Source of the DNA: Algibacter miyuki
GTDB taxonomy: Bacteria > Bacteroidota > Bacteroidia > Flavobacteriales > Flavobacteriaceae
Direction of reading: 5' to 3'
Assembly: GCF_030409805.1 (NCBI RefSeq)
Contig: NZ_JAUFQP010000016.1
Location: 124,001-188,000, forward strand
Length of the DNA stretch: 64,000 nt
The position numbers were made by a program, and so were the translations under genes. The notes below the pieces were generated by a model. It did no database searches, was not told the DNA's origin, and saw only the letters and a program-made list of their open reading frames with translations. Below, piece by piece: positions 1-8,246 of this stretch; within the stretch, counting starts at the first letter, position 1; every line of letters begins with the position of its first letter.

Positions 1-222
1 CACACCAGCTGAAGCTAAAGCTACAGATACGGCAGCGGTTCCGCTAGACACAAGTTGTACGTGTTTGGATTGAAATGTGGTTGCTAATTCGGCTTCTAAG
101 GCTTTGGCTTTCCAGTGTCCGTTACGCATTCCGTCGAAACCGTAGCGCATTAAAACGCCACTGTCTAACACATCGTTTACTTCTTGTTTTTCTAATTCTC
201 CAAATAATTCGAATCCTGGCAT
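1..222 (-). CDS. DegT/DnrJ/EryC1/StrS-family PLP aminotransferase, 5'-end fragment
   Basis: Only the first 74 codons are in the window; the gene runs off the left edge. The translation starts MPGFELFGELEKQEV and continues with a segment around LMRYGFDGMRNG and a QLVSSGTAAVSVAL block. That layout (short N-terminal helix, then the conserved SSGTAA segment that contacts the PLP phosphate) is typical of the DegT/DnrJ/EryC1/StrS sugar or polyol aminotransferases. The catalytic lysine lies outside the window, so substrate and even catalytic competence cannot be judged. No signal peptide is visible, so it should be cytoplasmic. The gene is separated from the nitroreductase by a repeat-like element and looks like ordinary backbone, unrelated to the polysaccharide locus. 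Confidence 0.8.
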   Translation of the reverse strand, partial: MPGFELFGELEKQEVNDVLDSGVLMRYGFDGMRNGHWKAKALEAELATTFQSKHVQLVSSGTAAVSVALASAGV

Positions 223-250
223 AATGTTGTTGTTTTATATATTTTTAATT

Positions 251-366
251 GCGGACGAAACTCGCGTTAGGGATTGAACGGCTTGTTTGAGCTCTTTTTG
301 TGTTGTTGCACTTATGCAACACAAAAAAGCGAGTAGTGAAAGCCCGACCCTTTTCGGGTAACGCCC
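251..366. repeat. REP-like intergenic element of flavobacterial type
   Basis: The gap between the aminotransferase and the nitroreductase is filled by an ordered set of short motifs: AGGGATTGAA near the left end, a strong hairpin in the middle, then AAGCCCGACCC and GGGTAACGCCC with a small CCCGA/TCGGG stem at the right end. From memory, very similar strings recur between genes in many flavobacterial chromosomes, so this is called a dispersed repeat; only one copy is in the window. Its role is unknown; the central hairpin could serve as a transcription terminator. Confidence 0.5.
295..327 (-). terminator. Hairpin terminator downstream of the nitroreductase gene
   Basis: An 11-bp perfect stem (TTTTTGTGTTG / CAACACAAAAA) with an 11-nt loop. 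T-rich flanks on both strands make it potentially bidirectional. It lies about 50 bases past the nitroreductase stop codon, inside the REP-like element. Confidence 0.6.
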
Positions 367-373
367 ATATGTT

Positions 374-1003
374 TTATAGTTCTATAATGGTTTCATTTAT
401 TGGTTTTCTTACTTTTTTTAGGGTGGCGAAAAAATCGTTATCTGCGCGGAAACCTACGGGTAAAAGTAAAACGGATTTTAGTCCTTTTTGTTTTAATTGT
501 AGGGTTTCGTCGAATTTTTCGGGAAGAAAACCTTCCATTGGGCAGGCGTCTATGCCTTCAATCGCGCAAACTGTCATGAGGTTACCGAGGGCGATGTATG
601 CTTGGTTTTTTGACCATTGTTGGCGTTGTTCGATAGTTTTTACATCCATCATGCCGACAAGTTGCTCGCGGTATGGTTTAAGAATAGTTTCGGGGGTGTT
701 TCTAATGGTTTTTATGTTGTTGTAATATTCAGTAACGTCGCTTGCCTCGATGTTGTCTTGGATACAAATGACTAGTAAATGTGAGGCTTCTACCACTTGT
801 TTTTGATTGAAAGCGTATGGCACCAATGATTCGCGTATGGTTTTATTTTCGACAATTACAAGACTTAAAGTTTGTAACCCAAAAGATGTCGCCGTTAGAT
901 TAAAGGCTTCTTTTAATGTGTTTAATTGGGGTTTTGAGAGTGTTTTGCTGGTGTTGAATGCTTTGGTTGCATAACGCCATTGTAACTGTTGTATGATGTC
1001 CAT
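374..1003 (-). CDS. Nitroreductase-family NAD(P)H-dependent oxidoreductase
   Basis: A 209-residue protein, close to the usual length of NfsB-type flavin nitroreductases. The N-terminal segment WRYATKAFNTSKTL matches the FMN phosphate-binding region (R-x-(S/A)-x-(K/R)-x-F) and is followed by the helix that starts L..AFNLTATSFGLQ. The central QRQQWSKNQAYIALGNL and the glycine-containing EGIDACPMEGF segment are also typical. The family binds FMN and reduces nitro compounds, quinones or pteridines with NAD(P)H in the cytoplasm; the true substrate cannot be told from sequence. It is monocistronic, with a hairpin terminator after it and no link to the PUL. Confidence 0.9.
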   Translation of the reverse strand: MDIIQQLQWRYATKAFNTSKTLSKPQLNTLKEAFNLTATSFGLQTLSLVIVENKTIRESLVPYAFNQKQVVEASHLLVICIQDNIEASDVTEYYNNIKTIRNTPETILKPYREQLVGMMDVKTIEQRQQWSKNQAYIALGNLMTVCAIEGIDACPMEGFLPEKFDETLQLKQKGLKSVLLLPVGFRADNDFFATLKKVRKPINETIIEL

Positions 1004-1216
1004 TTAATTTTTACTTATTTGCTTTGCAAAAGTAAGGTTTTAAATTATTGTTTTTTTTGTATTGATTGGTAAATTTTACCGAGCCCAGACTCCAGGGAAA
1101 ATTTTTTATAATATTTATTTATCTGTTTTAAACCTACAAATCAATAGGTTATAAATTAGTTTGAAAATTATTCTGAAAAAAGTTAAAAATAATTTTTTTA
1201 CATCGAAAAAGGATAC

Positions 1217-1224
1217 TATATTTG
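1217..1224 (+). promoter_or_regulatory. Bacteroidota -7 promoter element for tRNA-Ser
   Basis: TATATTTG matches the Bacteroidota sigma-A -7 consensus TAnnTTTG and lies 37 bases before the mature tRNA start. The expected TTG-type -33 box is not clear in the preceding A/T-rich stretch. Confidence 0.55.
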
Positions 1225-1261
1225 CACCCGCATTCAGGCAATAAACCTGATGAGCACTCAA

Positions 1262-1346
1262 GGAGAATTGGCAGAGTGGTCGAATGCGGCAGTCTTGAAA
1301 ACTGTTGAGGGTCACACCTCCGGGGGTTCGAATCCCTCATTCTCCG
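1262..1346 (+). tRNA. tRNA-Ser (anticodon UGA)
   Basis: An 85-base class II tRNA. The acceptor stem is GGAGAAT (1262-1268) paired with ATTCTCC (1339-1345), with discriminator G at 1346. The anticodon stem GCAGT/ACTGT encloses the loop CTTGAAA with anticodon TGA at 1296-1298. The long variable arm (TTGAGGGTCACACCTCC region) is diagnostic of serine tRNA, and GGTTCGAATC forms the T-arm. CCA is not encoded. A Bacteroidota -7 box precedes it and an intrinsic terminator follows. Confidence 0.97.
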
Positions 1347-1373
1347 CTTAGAGATTAAAAAGTCTCACTAAAA

Positions 1374-1404
1374 GCTCGTAAACATTATGTTTATGGGCTT
1401 TTTT
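1374..1404 (+). terminator. Intrinsic terminator after tRNA-Ser
   Basis: An 11-bp stem with two G-T pairs (GCTCGTAAACA / TGTTTATGGGC) and a TTA loop, followed by six T residues. It is the natural 3' end of the tRNA transcript. Confidence 0.85.
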
Positions 1405-2153
1405 AATTTTACTCCATATCAAATAAAATCATATTATATCAAATAAAAGGAGCTGCATTCGGTGGGTAAAATTTAAATATAAATCGCGCACCGAACTCAT
1501 TATTAAACACTAGAAAACAACCACTTACATGTTTTTTGTGTTTAAATATTTTGTATCTTTAAAGAGGATACAAACTACGCCTTTTGACATCAAAGGATAT
1601 TAACTAATATATTTTAATCTAATAATTCTTCAGAATAATAAAAATCATAAGTTTAATACTGCTATTAAAGCAGATAATTGAAAGAATCGAGATTAAATCT
1701 AATATTCCTTAAGGAAAGAAATCATTATTATACTTCTCTCTTCTATTAAATACTTTTTAATCGAGTAATTGACAGTTTGAATGTTTAACCGTTAAAATTT
1801 TATGTTACTTATCCTTGACAAAAGATATGTATTCCATATAAATTGTGGGTTAGAGTATATGTTCAAATTCTTACAATAAAAAGGTTAACACTAATATTAT
1901 AGAAAAAATCATTGTTACGAAAATTCCATGACAGACGTCTAAATAACATCTTAAAATATGGGCTGTTTCTCTATCAAACCTTTTTTAACGTGATTCACTC
2001 AAAATAGTAGCAAAAAAGGCCATTAAATATACAAAACAAAGTAAGATTATATTTATCTGTAGACTTTAAACCACCAAACATGTTATATAAATTACCAGTA
2101 TAAAACCTATTTTAACCTGTAGCTAAAGTACAAGACAACATTATTCTTTTTTT
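1405..2153. other. Long AT-rich intergenic region between tRNA-Ser and galM
   Basis: No open reading frame with family resemblance is seen on either strand. It contains two copies of ATATCAAATAAAA at 1416-1428 and 1436-1448 (20-base period), an inverted repeat TTCGGTG/CACCGAA (1458-1464 and 1489-1495), and TTGTATC/GATACAA (1551-1557 and 1567-1573). No repeat of the tRNA 3' end was found. No clear terminator for the galM end of the ara operon is visible. It may be decayed DNA at the left border of the catabolic block. Confidence 0.5.
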
Positions 2154-3347
2154 TTATTGCCCTTTTACAGAAAATTTAAATAATGTATTACTCGTATAAG
2201 TTTCACCTGGACTTAAAACTACAGAAGGAAAACTTTTTTGGTTAGGAGCATCTGGATAATGCTGTGTTTCTAAACAAAACCCACTTCTATAATTATATGT
2301 ACCTCCTTGCTTACTAGGCAATGTGCCATCTAAAAAATTACCTGAATATAATTGTATTCCTGGTTCATCGGTAAAAACCTCTAGTACTCTTCCGCTTTTA
2401 ACTTCGTGAGCCATTGCCGCTAATCTTATTCCCGAATTTTGATTGTTTAGGACCCAACAATGGTCGTAGCCTAAACCTTTTTTTAATTGGTCATTTTTTG
2501 CATTAATGTCCTTACCTATAGTTTTAGCTGCTTTAAAATCGAAAGGTGTATTAGTAACATCTCTCAACTCTCCTGTTGGTATTAAGGTTTCATTTACAGG
2601 AATAAATTGATTTGCATTTATAGAAATTTCATGGTCTAAAATGGTTTTAGAAAAATCTCCCGATAAATTAAAATATGAGTGTTGCGTAAGGTTTATAATA
2701 GTTTTCTTATCGGTAGTAGCCTTATACCCCACGTACAACTCATTATTGTTGTTAAGCGTATAAGTTACCGTGGTTTCTAAATTCCCTGGGTAACCTTCTT
2801 CCATATCTTTACTTAAATAATGAAGTATTAAAGAGGCTGTACTATCTGTTTGCTTTTCTTTAGCCATCCAAACTACTTTATCAAACCCCTTGTCTCCTCC
2901 GTGCAAATGGTTTTCACCATCATTAGTAGCTAGTGTATATTTTGTTCCATCCAAAGAAAATTCACCTTTAGCAATTCTGTTGCCAAAACGCCCAATTAAA
3001 GCACCAAAATAAGGCGTCTCTTTCTCATAGTTTTCTAAGGTTTCGTAGCCTAAAACAATGTCTTGATAGTTACCATTTTTATCTGGTGCTGTCCACGAAG
3101 TAATTATGCCTCCATAGGTAATGATACTAATTTTCATACCTAAATTATTTTTCAAAATGTATTTATCTACGGAAATACTATCAGTAGTTTTACCAAAATG
3201 TTCTTTAGAAATTTTGACTAATTTTTCACTTTCTGGCTTAACTACAACATTTACTTTAATTTTCTCATTGTTCTTACATTGAACATTTACCAAGAAAAAA
3301 CTAAACACTAATATAAAATACAGGCTATACTTTGTTGCTTTCATCAT
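2154..3347 (-). CDS. galM: Aldose 1-epimerase (mutarotase), putative lipoprotein
   Basis: Interconverts alpha and beta anomers of aldoses such as galactose or arabinose. The first 30 residues are a hydrophobic leader ending LVNVQC-KNN, an atypical lipobox, so export to the periplasm as a lipoprotein is likely. The mutarotase fold follows: GRFGNRIAKG, ENHLHGG, QHSYFNLSG (catalytic His), GYDHCWVL, and near the C terminus CLETQHYPDAPN with the catalytic Glu. The length of 397 residues equals the ~350-residue family size plus the leader. It is the last gene of the araB-araD-araA-galM operon, 26 bases after araA. Galactose mutarotases often accompany arabinose genes in Bacteroidota. The lipid anchor is the least certain part of the call. 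Confidence 0.93.
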   Translation of the reverse strand: MMKATKYSLYFILVFSFFLVNVQCKNNEKIKVNVVVKPESEKLVKISKEHFGKTTDSISVDKYILKNNLGMKISIITYGGIITSWTAPDKNGNYQDIVLGYETLENYEKETPYFGALIGRFGNRIAKGEFSLDGTKYTLATNDGENHLHGGDKGFDKVVWMAKEKQTDSTASLILHYLSKDMEEGYPGNLETTVTYTLNNNNELYVGYKATTDKKTIINLTQHSYFNLSGDFSKTILDHEISINANQFIPVNETLIPTGELRDVTNTPFDFKAAKTIGKDINAKNDQLKKGLGYDHCWVLNNQNSGIRLAAMAHEVKSGRVLEVFTDEPGIQLYSGNFLDGTLPSKQGGTYNYRSGFCLETQHYPDAPNQKSFPSVVLSPGETYTSNTLFKFSVKGQ

Positions 3348-3373
3348 TTATGCTTTTTGAGTTAATTACTATC

Positions 3374-4882
3374 TTATAAACGATGCTGAAACATATTGTA
3401 GTAAGCCTCGTTTGCATTAATTTTATCTTTAAAATCTCTCACCGTAGTTTTATCATCTATAACTAATAGTTCAATACCAGCGATATCGGCAAAATCTTCC
3501 ATATACTCTGAATTAATCGCTTGACTATAAACGGTATGATGTGCTCCTCCTGCTAAAATCCAAGCCGTTGCAGCAACTTCTAAATTAGGCTTTGCATCCC
3601 ACAATACTCTAGCAACAGGAAGATGAGGCAACTCGCCCATAGGTTTTACAGCTTCTACTTCGTTTACAATAAGTCGGAATCTATTACCCATATCCACTAA
3701 AGAAACATTAATAGCCTCCCCTTCAGGCGCATTAAACACCAACCGAACAGGGTCCTCTTTACCTCCAATACCTAGGGGATATACTTCGCACGTAGGTTTA
3801 TCGCTAGTTATTGACGGACAGATTTCTAACATGTGAGCCCCTAAGACATAAGATTTATCTGATGTAAAATGATAGGTATAATCTTCCATAAAGGATGTGC
3901 CGCCTTCCAGTCCGTAATTCATCACTTTTAACGCTCTTAACATAGCGGCTGTTTTCCAGTCGCCTTCACCTCCAAAACCATAGCCATCGGCCATTAATCT
4001 TTGCGTTGCAATACCTGGTAGTTGTTTTAAGTCTCCTAAATTTTCAAAGGTATCGGTAAATGCTTTAAAGCCTCCTTGATCTAAAAAAGCTCTTAATCCG
4101 AGTTCTATTTTTGCCGCATCAATTAAAGATTGTCTTTGATTTCCACCTTCTAATAAAGCTGGAGTTAATTCATAAGACTCTTCATAAACAGTTAATAAAT
4201 CATTTAATTCTTTATCTGTAATGTTTTCGATATGCTTTACAACATCTGAAGAATCGAAACCGTTTACAGAAAACCCAAATCGCATTTGCGCCTCCACCTT
4301 ATCACCCTCTGTTACAGCAACTTCACGCATATTATCTCCAATTCTAGCTACTTTAAGGTTCTGCAACTCATCCCAACCTAGTACAACACGAGACCATATA
4401 CCAATTTTTTTCTGAACAGCTTCTGCTTGCCAATGGCCTACAACCACTTTACGCTTTTTACGCATTCTAGACATGATAAATCCAAACTCTCTATCGCCAT
4501 GGGCCGATTGGTTCAAATTCATAAAATCCATATCAATAGTATTCCAAGGAATTTCGGCATTAAACTGTGTGTGCAAATGACATATAGGTTTATTAATGAT
4601 ACTTAAACCTTTAATCCACATTTTTGCAGGAGAAAACGTATGCATCCAAAGTACTAAACCAATACATTGTTTAGATTGATTGGCAGCAACACAAATGTTT
4701 GTGATTTCATCTGGCGTTTTAACTGTGGGTTTAAAAACAATTTTTACAGGAATAAGTGAAGATGCATTTAACCCATTTACAACGTCTTGTGAATTAGACG
4801 CTACTTGCCTTAAAGTCTCTTCTCCATACAAATGCTGACTTCCTGTAATAAACCAGATTTCCTTTTTCGATATATCTATCAT
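3374..4882 (-). CDS. araA: L-arabinose isomerase
   Basis: Converts L-arabinose to L-ribulose (EC 5.3.1.4), the first step of bacterial arabinose catabolism, in the cytoplasm. The 502-residue length is exactly typical. It begins [17 protein letters not shown], a signature of AraA, and retains [41 protein letters not shown] [15 protein letters not shown] and EDYTYHF segments that build the Mn-binding active site, plus the C-terminal GGAHHTVYS. There is no signal peptide. It lies third in the araBDA-galM operon, 22 bases after araD. The operon start carries two predicted AraR operators, so arabinose induction is expected. Confidence 0.98.
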   Translation of the reverse strand: MIDISKKEIWFITGSQHLYGEETLRQVASNSQDVVNGLNASSLIPVKIVFKPTVKTPDEITNICVAANQSKQCIGLVLWMHTFSPAKMWIKGLSIINKPICHLHTQFNAEIPWNTIDMDFMNLNQSAHGDREFGFIMSRMRKKRKVVVGHWQAEAVQKKIGIWSRVVLGWDELQNLKVARIGDNMREVAVTEGDKVEAQMRFGFSVNGFDSSDVVKHIENITDKELNDLLTVYEESYELTPALLEGGNQRQSLIDAAKIELGLRAFLDQGGFKAFTDTFENLGDLKQLPGIATQRLMADGYGFGGEGDWKTAAMLRALKVMNYGLEGGTSFMEDYTYHFTSDKSYVLGAHMLEICPSITSDKPTCEVYPLGIGGKEDPVRLVFNAPEGEAINVSLVDMGNRFRLIVNEVEAVKPMGELPHLPVARVLWDAKPNLEVAATAWILAGGAHHTVYSQAINSEYMEDFADIAGIELLVIDDKTTVRDFKDKINANEAYYNMFQHRL

Positions 4883-4904
4883 TTTAAATACTTTTTTTTA
4901 ATAA

Positions 4905-5606
4905 TTATTGACCATAATATGAATTTGCTCCATGCTTACGCTCGTAATGTTTTTTTATTAATGAATCTTTTAATCTGGCTGCACTAGGATTTATTTGTTT
5001 GGTTAAATAAGCCATTTCTGCAATCACTTCTAAAACTTTGCTATTATACACAGCCTTAGCTGCATTTTTACCCCATGCAAAAGGACCGTGATTACCAATA
5101 AGTATCATTTCTACATCGGAATGCGATAAACCACGTTCTGTAAAACAGTCTAGAATTTGAACACCTGTATTATGCTCGTAATTACCCATAATAAGATTAT
5201 CCTTCATTGGTGGCGCACATGGGATATCGGACGTTAAATGATCAGCATGTGTGGTGCCTAAAATTGGAATATCTAATTGAGCTTGTGCCCATGCTACAGA
5301 ATAGGTAGCGTGCGTATGCGCTATACCTCCAATAGTATCCCAATGTTTATATAAATAAGCATGGGTTTTAGTATCTGATGATGGACGCATATCGCCCTCT
5401 ATAATATTATTATCAAAATCGACAATTACTATATCTTCCGGCCTTAAAACCTCGTAAGCTACACCACTTGGTTTTATGGCAAAAACACCTTGGTTTCTAT
5501 CTACAGTACTCACATTACCAAAGGTATAAACCACCAAATTCAATGCGTTTAATTGCATATTAGCTTCGTAACATTCTTCTTTTAAATCTTTATATTTTAA
5601 GCTCAT
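4905..5606 (-). CDS. araD: L-ribulose-5-phosphate 4-epimerase
   Basis: Converts L-ribulose 5-phosphate to D-xylulose 5-phosphate (EC 5.1.3.4), feeding the pentose phosphate pathway. At 233 residues it matches AraD of enterobacteria (231). Class II aldolase signatures are present: GNVSTVDRNQG, the KPSGV phosphate-binding loop, and zinc ligands in GGIAHTHATYSVAWAQ and TTHADHLTSDIPC; IGNHGPFAWGK follows. It sits 4 bases downstream of araB and 22 bases upstream of araA, so translation is probably coupled with araB. It is cytoplasmic, with no unusual feature. Confidence 0.97.
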   Translation of the reverse strand: MSLKYKDLKEECYEANMQLNALNLVVYTFGNVSTVDRNQGVFAIKPSGVAYEVLRPEDIVIVDFDNNIIEGDMRPSSDTKTHAYLYKHWDTIGGIAHTHATYSVAWAQAQLDIPILGTTHADHLTSDIPCAPPMKDNLIMGNYEHNTGVQILDCFTERGLSHSDVEMILIGNHGPFAWGKNAAKAVYNSKVLEVIAEMAYLTKQINPSAARLKDSLIKKHYERKHGANSYYGQ

Positions 5607-5610
5607 AATT

Positions 5611-7272
5611 TTATTTTTTTAAACCTTCGACAAAAGCACTTAATTGGGAATAAGATGCCATAAGTTTTTTATAATCATCAACTTTTTCTTCCTCAGGAAA
5701 ATACTCGGCTTCAAAATCACTCCCCATTATTGTACTTGCCTCAATTACATTTGGATAAATACCCGCAGCAACTGCCGCATAAATAGCTGCTCCCAATGCT
5801 GGTGCTTGATCCGACTGTGCTACTTTTATAGGTTTATTTAAAATATTAGCCAATGTTTGCATAATAAATGGTGATTTTCTAGCAACACCACCAATGCCTA
5901 TAACACTATTAATTTTAACACCTTCTTCTTCAAAACGCTCAACTATTTTTTTAGATCCAAAACAAATGGCATTTACTAAGGCTTTAAACACCTGAGGTGC
6001 CTTTGTTCCTAAAGAAAGATTAGATATGGCTGCTTTTAATTCTTGATTAGCATCAGGAGTTCTGCGTCCGTTAATCCAATCTAATGCCGTTGGAATACTT
6101 TCAGATAATGGTATATTTTCAGCTTCTTCACTTAGTTTTTTAATAAAATTAGAATCTATTTCGTCTTTTAATTTTTGTTTTTGTTCTTCGGAAATAATAT
6201 GAGATGTTAGTACCAAGTTATCTATAGGCCAATACAACACATCTTTATACCAAGCCAGTAAATCACCAAAAGCAGATTGCCCAGCTTCTAAACCAATGAG
6301 CCCTGGAATTACAGATCCGTTAACTTGTCCGCATATCCCTTTAACCGTATTGTTTCCAATAATTTCACTTGAAGATACCATAATATCACAGGTAGAAGTC
6401 CCCATAACCCTAACCAAAGTATTTTGGTCAATTTTCGCTCCGATAGCTCCAGAATGTGCATCGAATGTACCAACAGAAATCAAGGTATTAGTGGTTAAAC
6501 CTAAGCGTTGCGCCCAAGTTTTACTTAAACAACCTGCAACAGTATCTGATGTATACGTTTCGTTGTATAGATTTTTTCTCAAAGCTCCCAAGTATGGATC
6601 TAGTTGATTTAAAAACTCCTCTGGAGGTAATCCATCCCAACTCTCGTGCCACATGGCTTTATGCCCCGCCGCGCATCGACTTCTTTTAAATGTTTCAAGA
6701 TTTTTATTTTCTATCAATAAATAAGTCATTAAATCGCAATGTTCCATCCAAGTATATGCAGCATTTTTTACAGCATGATCTACCCTGACGATGTGTAATA
6801 TTTTTGCCCAAAACCATTCCGAGGAATATATTCCACCTTCATACTTCGTAAAATCTTCTCCCCCCCAATTTGTTGCTAATTGATTAATTTCATTAGCTTC
6901 ATTTATAGCGGTATGATCTTTCCATAAAACCATCATCGCATTTGGATTGTCTTCAAAACCTTTTACAAGAGCTAAAGGCGTTCCATCTTTAGTTACAGGA
7001 ATGGGAGACGACCCTGTGGTGTCAATACATATTCCTTTTACATCGTTTGGATTTACATCTTGTACTACAGACTTAATGGTGCTTTCTAAACCTTCGATAT
7101 GATCTAAAGGATGCTGACGAAATTGATTGATAGATGCATTACAAAATTCATTATTTAACCACCTTTTATAATAATGAACATGAGATTTTAACTCCGCTCC
7201 TGTTAATGCATCTATTAATACGGCTCTAACAGAATCTGAACCATAATCTAAACCAATTACATAATTATTCAT
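5611..7272 (-). CDS. araB: Ribulokinase
   Basis: Phosphorylates L-ribulose with ATP to L-ribulose 5-phosphate (EC 2.7.1.16). The 553-residue FGGY-family kinase starts MNNYVIGLDYGSDSVRAVLID, the N-terminal phosphate-1 motif; IDTTGSSPIPV, the MWKDHTA-like LWKDHTAINEAN and EWFWAKILH segments are specific to ribulokinases. The C-terminal ATPase half has GTSTCDIM and the GIGGVARKSPF adenosine motif, then ALGAAIYAAVA. It is the first gene of the operon; its promoter and two putative AraR operators lie in the 192-base gap shared with divergent araR. Confidence 0.97.
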   Translation of the reverse strand: MNNYVIGLDYGSDSVRAVLIDALTGAELKSHVHYYKRWLNNEFCNASINQFRQHPLDHIEGLESTIKSVVQDVNPNDVKGICIDTTGSSPIPVTKDGTPLALVKGFEDNPNAMMVLWKDHTAINEANEINQLATNWGGEDFTKYEGGIYSSEWFWAKILHIVRVDHAVKNAAYTWMEHCDLMTYLLIENKNLETFKRSRCAAGHKAMWHESWDGLPPEEFLNQLDPYLGALRKNLYNETYTSDTVAGCLSKTWAQRLGLTTNTLISVGTFDAHSGAIGAKIDQNTLVRVMGTSTCDIMVSSSEIIGNNTVKGICGQVNGSVIPGLIGLEAGQSAFGDLLAWYKDVLYWPIDNLVLTSHIISEEQKQKLKDEIDSNFIKKLSEEAENIPLSESIPTALDWINGRRTPDANQELKAAISNLSLGTKAPQVFKALVNAICFGSKKIVERFEEEGVKINSVIGIGGVARKSPFIMQTLANILNKPIKVAQSDQAPALGAAIYAAVAAGIYPNVIEASTIMGSDFEAEYFPEEEKVDDYKKLMASYSQLSAFVEGLKK

Positions 7273-7317
7273 CTTAAAAAAATATTTATCTTAATTATTA
7301 AAAACAGCAAAACCTAC

Positions 7318-7336
7318 AAGTGTAATATTTACATTT
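7318..7336. promoter_or_regulatory. Putative AraR operator 1 (araB side)
   Basis: AAGTGT-N7-ACATTT, a 19-base inverted repeat with one mismatch inside a longer near-palindrome (TACAA..TTGTA arms, 7314-7338). It abuts the downstream edge of the predicted araB -7 element, as expected for a repressor site. The same motif recurs at 7383, 31279 and 43709. Assignment to AraR is inference from position. Confidence 0.7.
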
Positions 7337-7369
7337 GTAAATTAATGATAAAATTTTCAACTGACAAAA
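7337..7369 (-). promoter_or_regulatory. Predicted araBDA-galM promoter
   Basis: On the minus strand TTTTG (7365-7369) is followed after 20 bases by TAATTTAC (7337-7344), close to the Bacteroidota TTTG-N19-TAnnTTTG pattern. Operator 1 directly follows the -7 element. Confidence 0.5.
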
Positions 7370-7382
7370 TTATATCGCCTAT

Positions 7383-7401
7383 AAATGTTGTTTTAACACT
7401 T
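7383..7401. promoter_or_regulatory. Putative AraR operator 2 (araR side)
   Basis: AAATGT-N7-ACACTT, the same 19-base inverted repeat as operator 1 with one base changed in the left arm. It lies 64 bases before the araR start, suggesting autoregulation as well as control of araB. The two sites are 65 bases apart (start to start). Confidence 0.65.
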
Positions 7402-7464
7402 ATAAAAGATGAGCATGACTCTTTTTTTACTTATATTTTATATATTAGCTTTAAAATATTATAA

Positions 7465-8154
7465 ATGGTAACAGGATATAATTCTAATGATAAAGTGTTT
7501 CTTGCTGTAGATTGCATTATTTTTGGATTTGATGGTGAAAACCTTGAAGTACTTCTTATTCAACGCGATTTTGAGCCGGAAAAGGGAAAATGGTCTTTAA
7601 TGGGAGGTTTTTTAAAAAATAACGAAACCTTAGATGATGCTGCTGCAAGAATTTTACATAATCTAACAGGAGTGCATGATATTTACATGGAACAACTATA
7701 CTCCTTTAGTGAAGTAGATAGAGATCCAGTTGCAAGAACCATATCTACATCGTACTATGCTATTATCAATATTGAAAAACACAATGAAGAACTAATTGAA
7801 AATTATAATGCAAAATGGTTTCCATTATCTGAGGTTCCCGAATTAATTTTTGATCATAATATAATGCTAAACAAAGCTATAAGAAGATTACGCAGACGAA
7901 CTTCTATAAGTCCGATAGGTTTCGAGTTACTCCCTGAAAAATTTACTATGCGCCAACTTCAAAATTTATATGAAGCTATTTTAGATAAAGAACTAGATAA
8001 AAGAAACTTTATTAATAAAATTAATTCGATGGATGTATTGATAAAACTCAAAGAAAAGGATATGACTTCGTCTACAAAAGGGTCTTTTTTATTTAAATTC
8101 GACAAGGACAAATATGATGAAAAGCAAACTAATAGCTTTTACCTTAAGTTATAA
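7465..8154 (+). CDS. araR: Nudix-fold transcriptional regulator of arabinose use (AraR/NrtR type)
   Basis: A 229-residue protein with an N-terminal Nudix-fold domain (about residues 8-140) and a C-terminal winged-helix region (about 145-229, including LLPEKFTMRQLQNLYEAIL), the architecture of NrtR-family regulators. The Nudix box at residues 47-70 is degenerate. G48, E54, R62 and G69 remain, but the three acidic residues of REUxEE are replaced by I63, N66 and L67, so hydrolase activity is not expected and the domain should act as a sugar sensor. A member of this family, AraR of Bacteroides thetaiotaomicron, is known to repress arabinose genes and respond to arabinose. The divergent position next to araB and the two palindromes between them support the same role here. 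Confidence 0.92.
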   Translation: MVTGYNSNDKVFLAVDCIIFGFDGENLEVLLIQRDFEPEKGKWSLMGGFLKNNETLDDAAARILHNLTGVHDIYMEQLYSFSEVDRDPVARTISTSYYAIINIEKHNEELIENYNAKWFPLSEVPELIFDHNIMLNKAIRRLRRRTSISPIGFELLPEKFTMRQLQNLYEAILDKELDKRNFINKINSMDVLIKLKEKDMTSSTKGSFLFKFDKDKYDEKQTNSFYLKL

Positions 8155-8190
8155 TTAAGACACTAAAATTCAATTATAAATATCAAAAAA

Positions 8191-8226
8191 TAAAAAGGAA
8201 TCAGACCTAAACCTGATTCCTTTTTA
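8191..8226. terminator. Bidirectional terminator between araR and the GH128-like gene
   Basis: Perfect 8-bp stem GGAATCAG/CTGATTCC (8197-8204 and 8213-8220) flanked by AAAAA and TTTTT, sitting between two convergent genes. Confidence 0.88.
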
Positions 8227-8246
8227 TTTATTATACTCTAACCAAT

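Noticed and set aside
300..725. Plus-strand frame of 141 codons opposite the nitroreductase
   Set aside because: Antisense shadow of a clear nitroreductase gene.
1115..1340. Two short minus-strand open frames overlapping tRNA-Ser
   Set aside because: They read through the antisense of the tRNA gene and its promoter; no start context or family resemblance.
1416..1448. Two ATATCAAATAAAA repeats as a CRISPR start
   Set aside because: Only two AT-rich copies with a 7-base spacer; no array, no cas gene.
1405..2153. Possible attachment-site copy of the tRNA-Ser 3' end
   Set aside because: No second copy of the T-arm/acceptor sequence was found here or near the relic integrase at 50.5-51.7 kb.
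7273..7464. Idea that the araB-araR gap codes for a small peptide
   Set aside because: Short frames only; the gap is explained by promoters and two palindromic operators.
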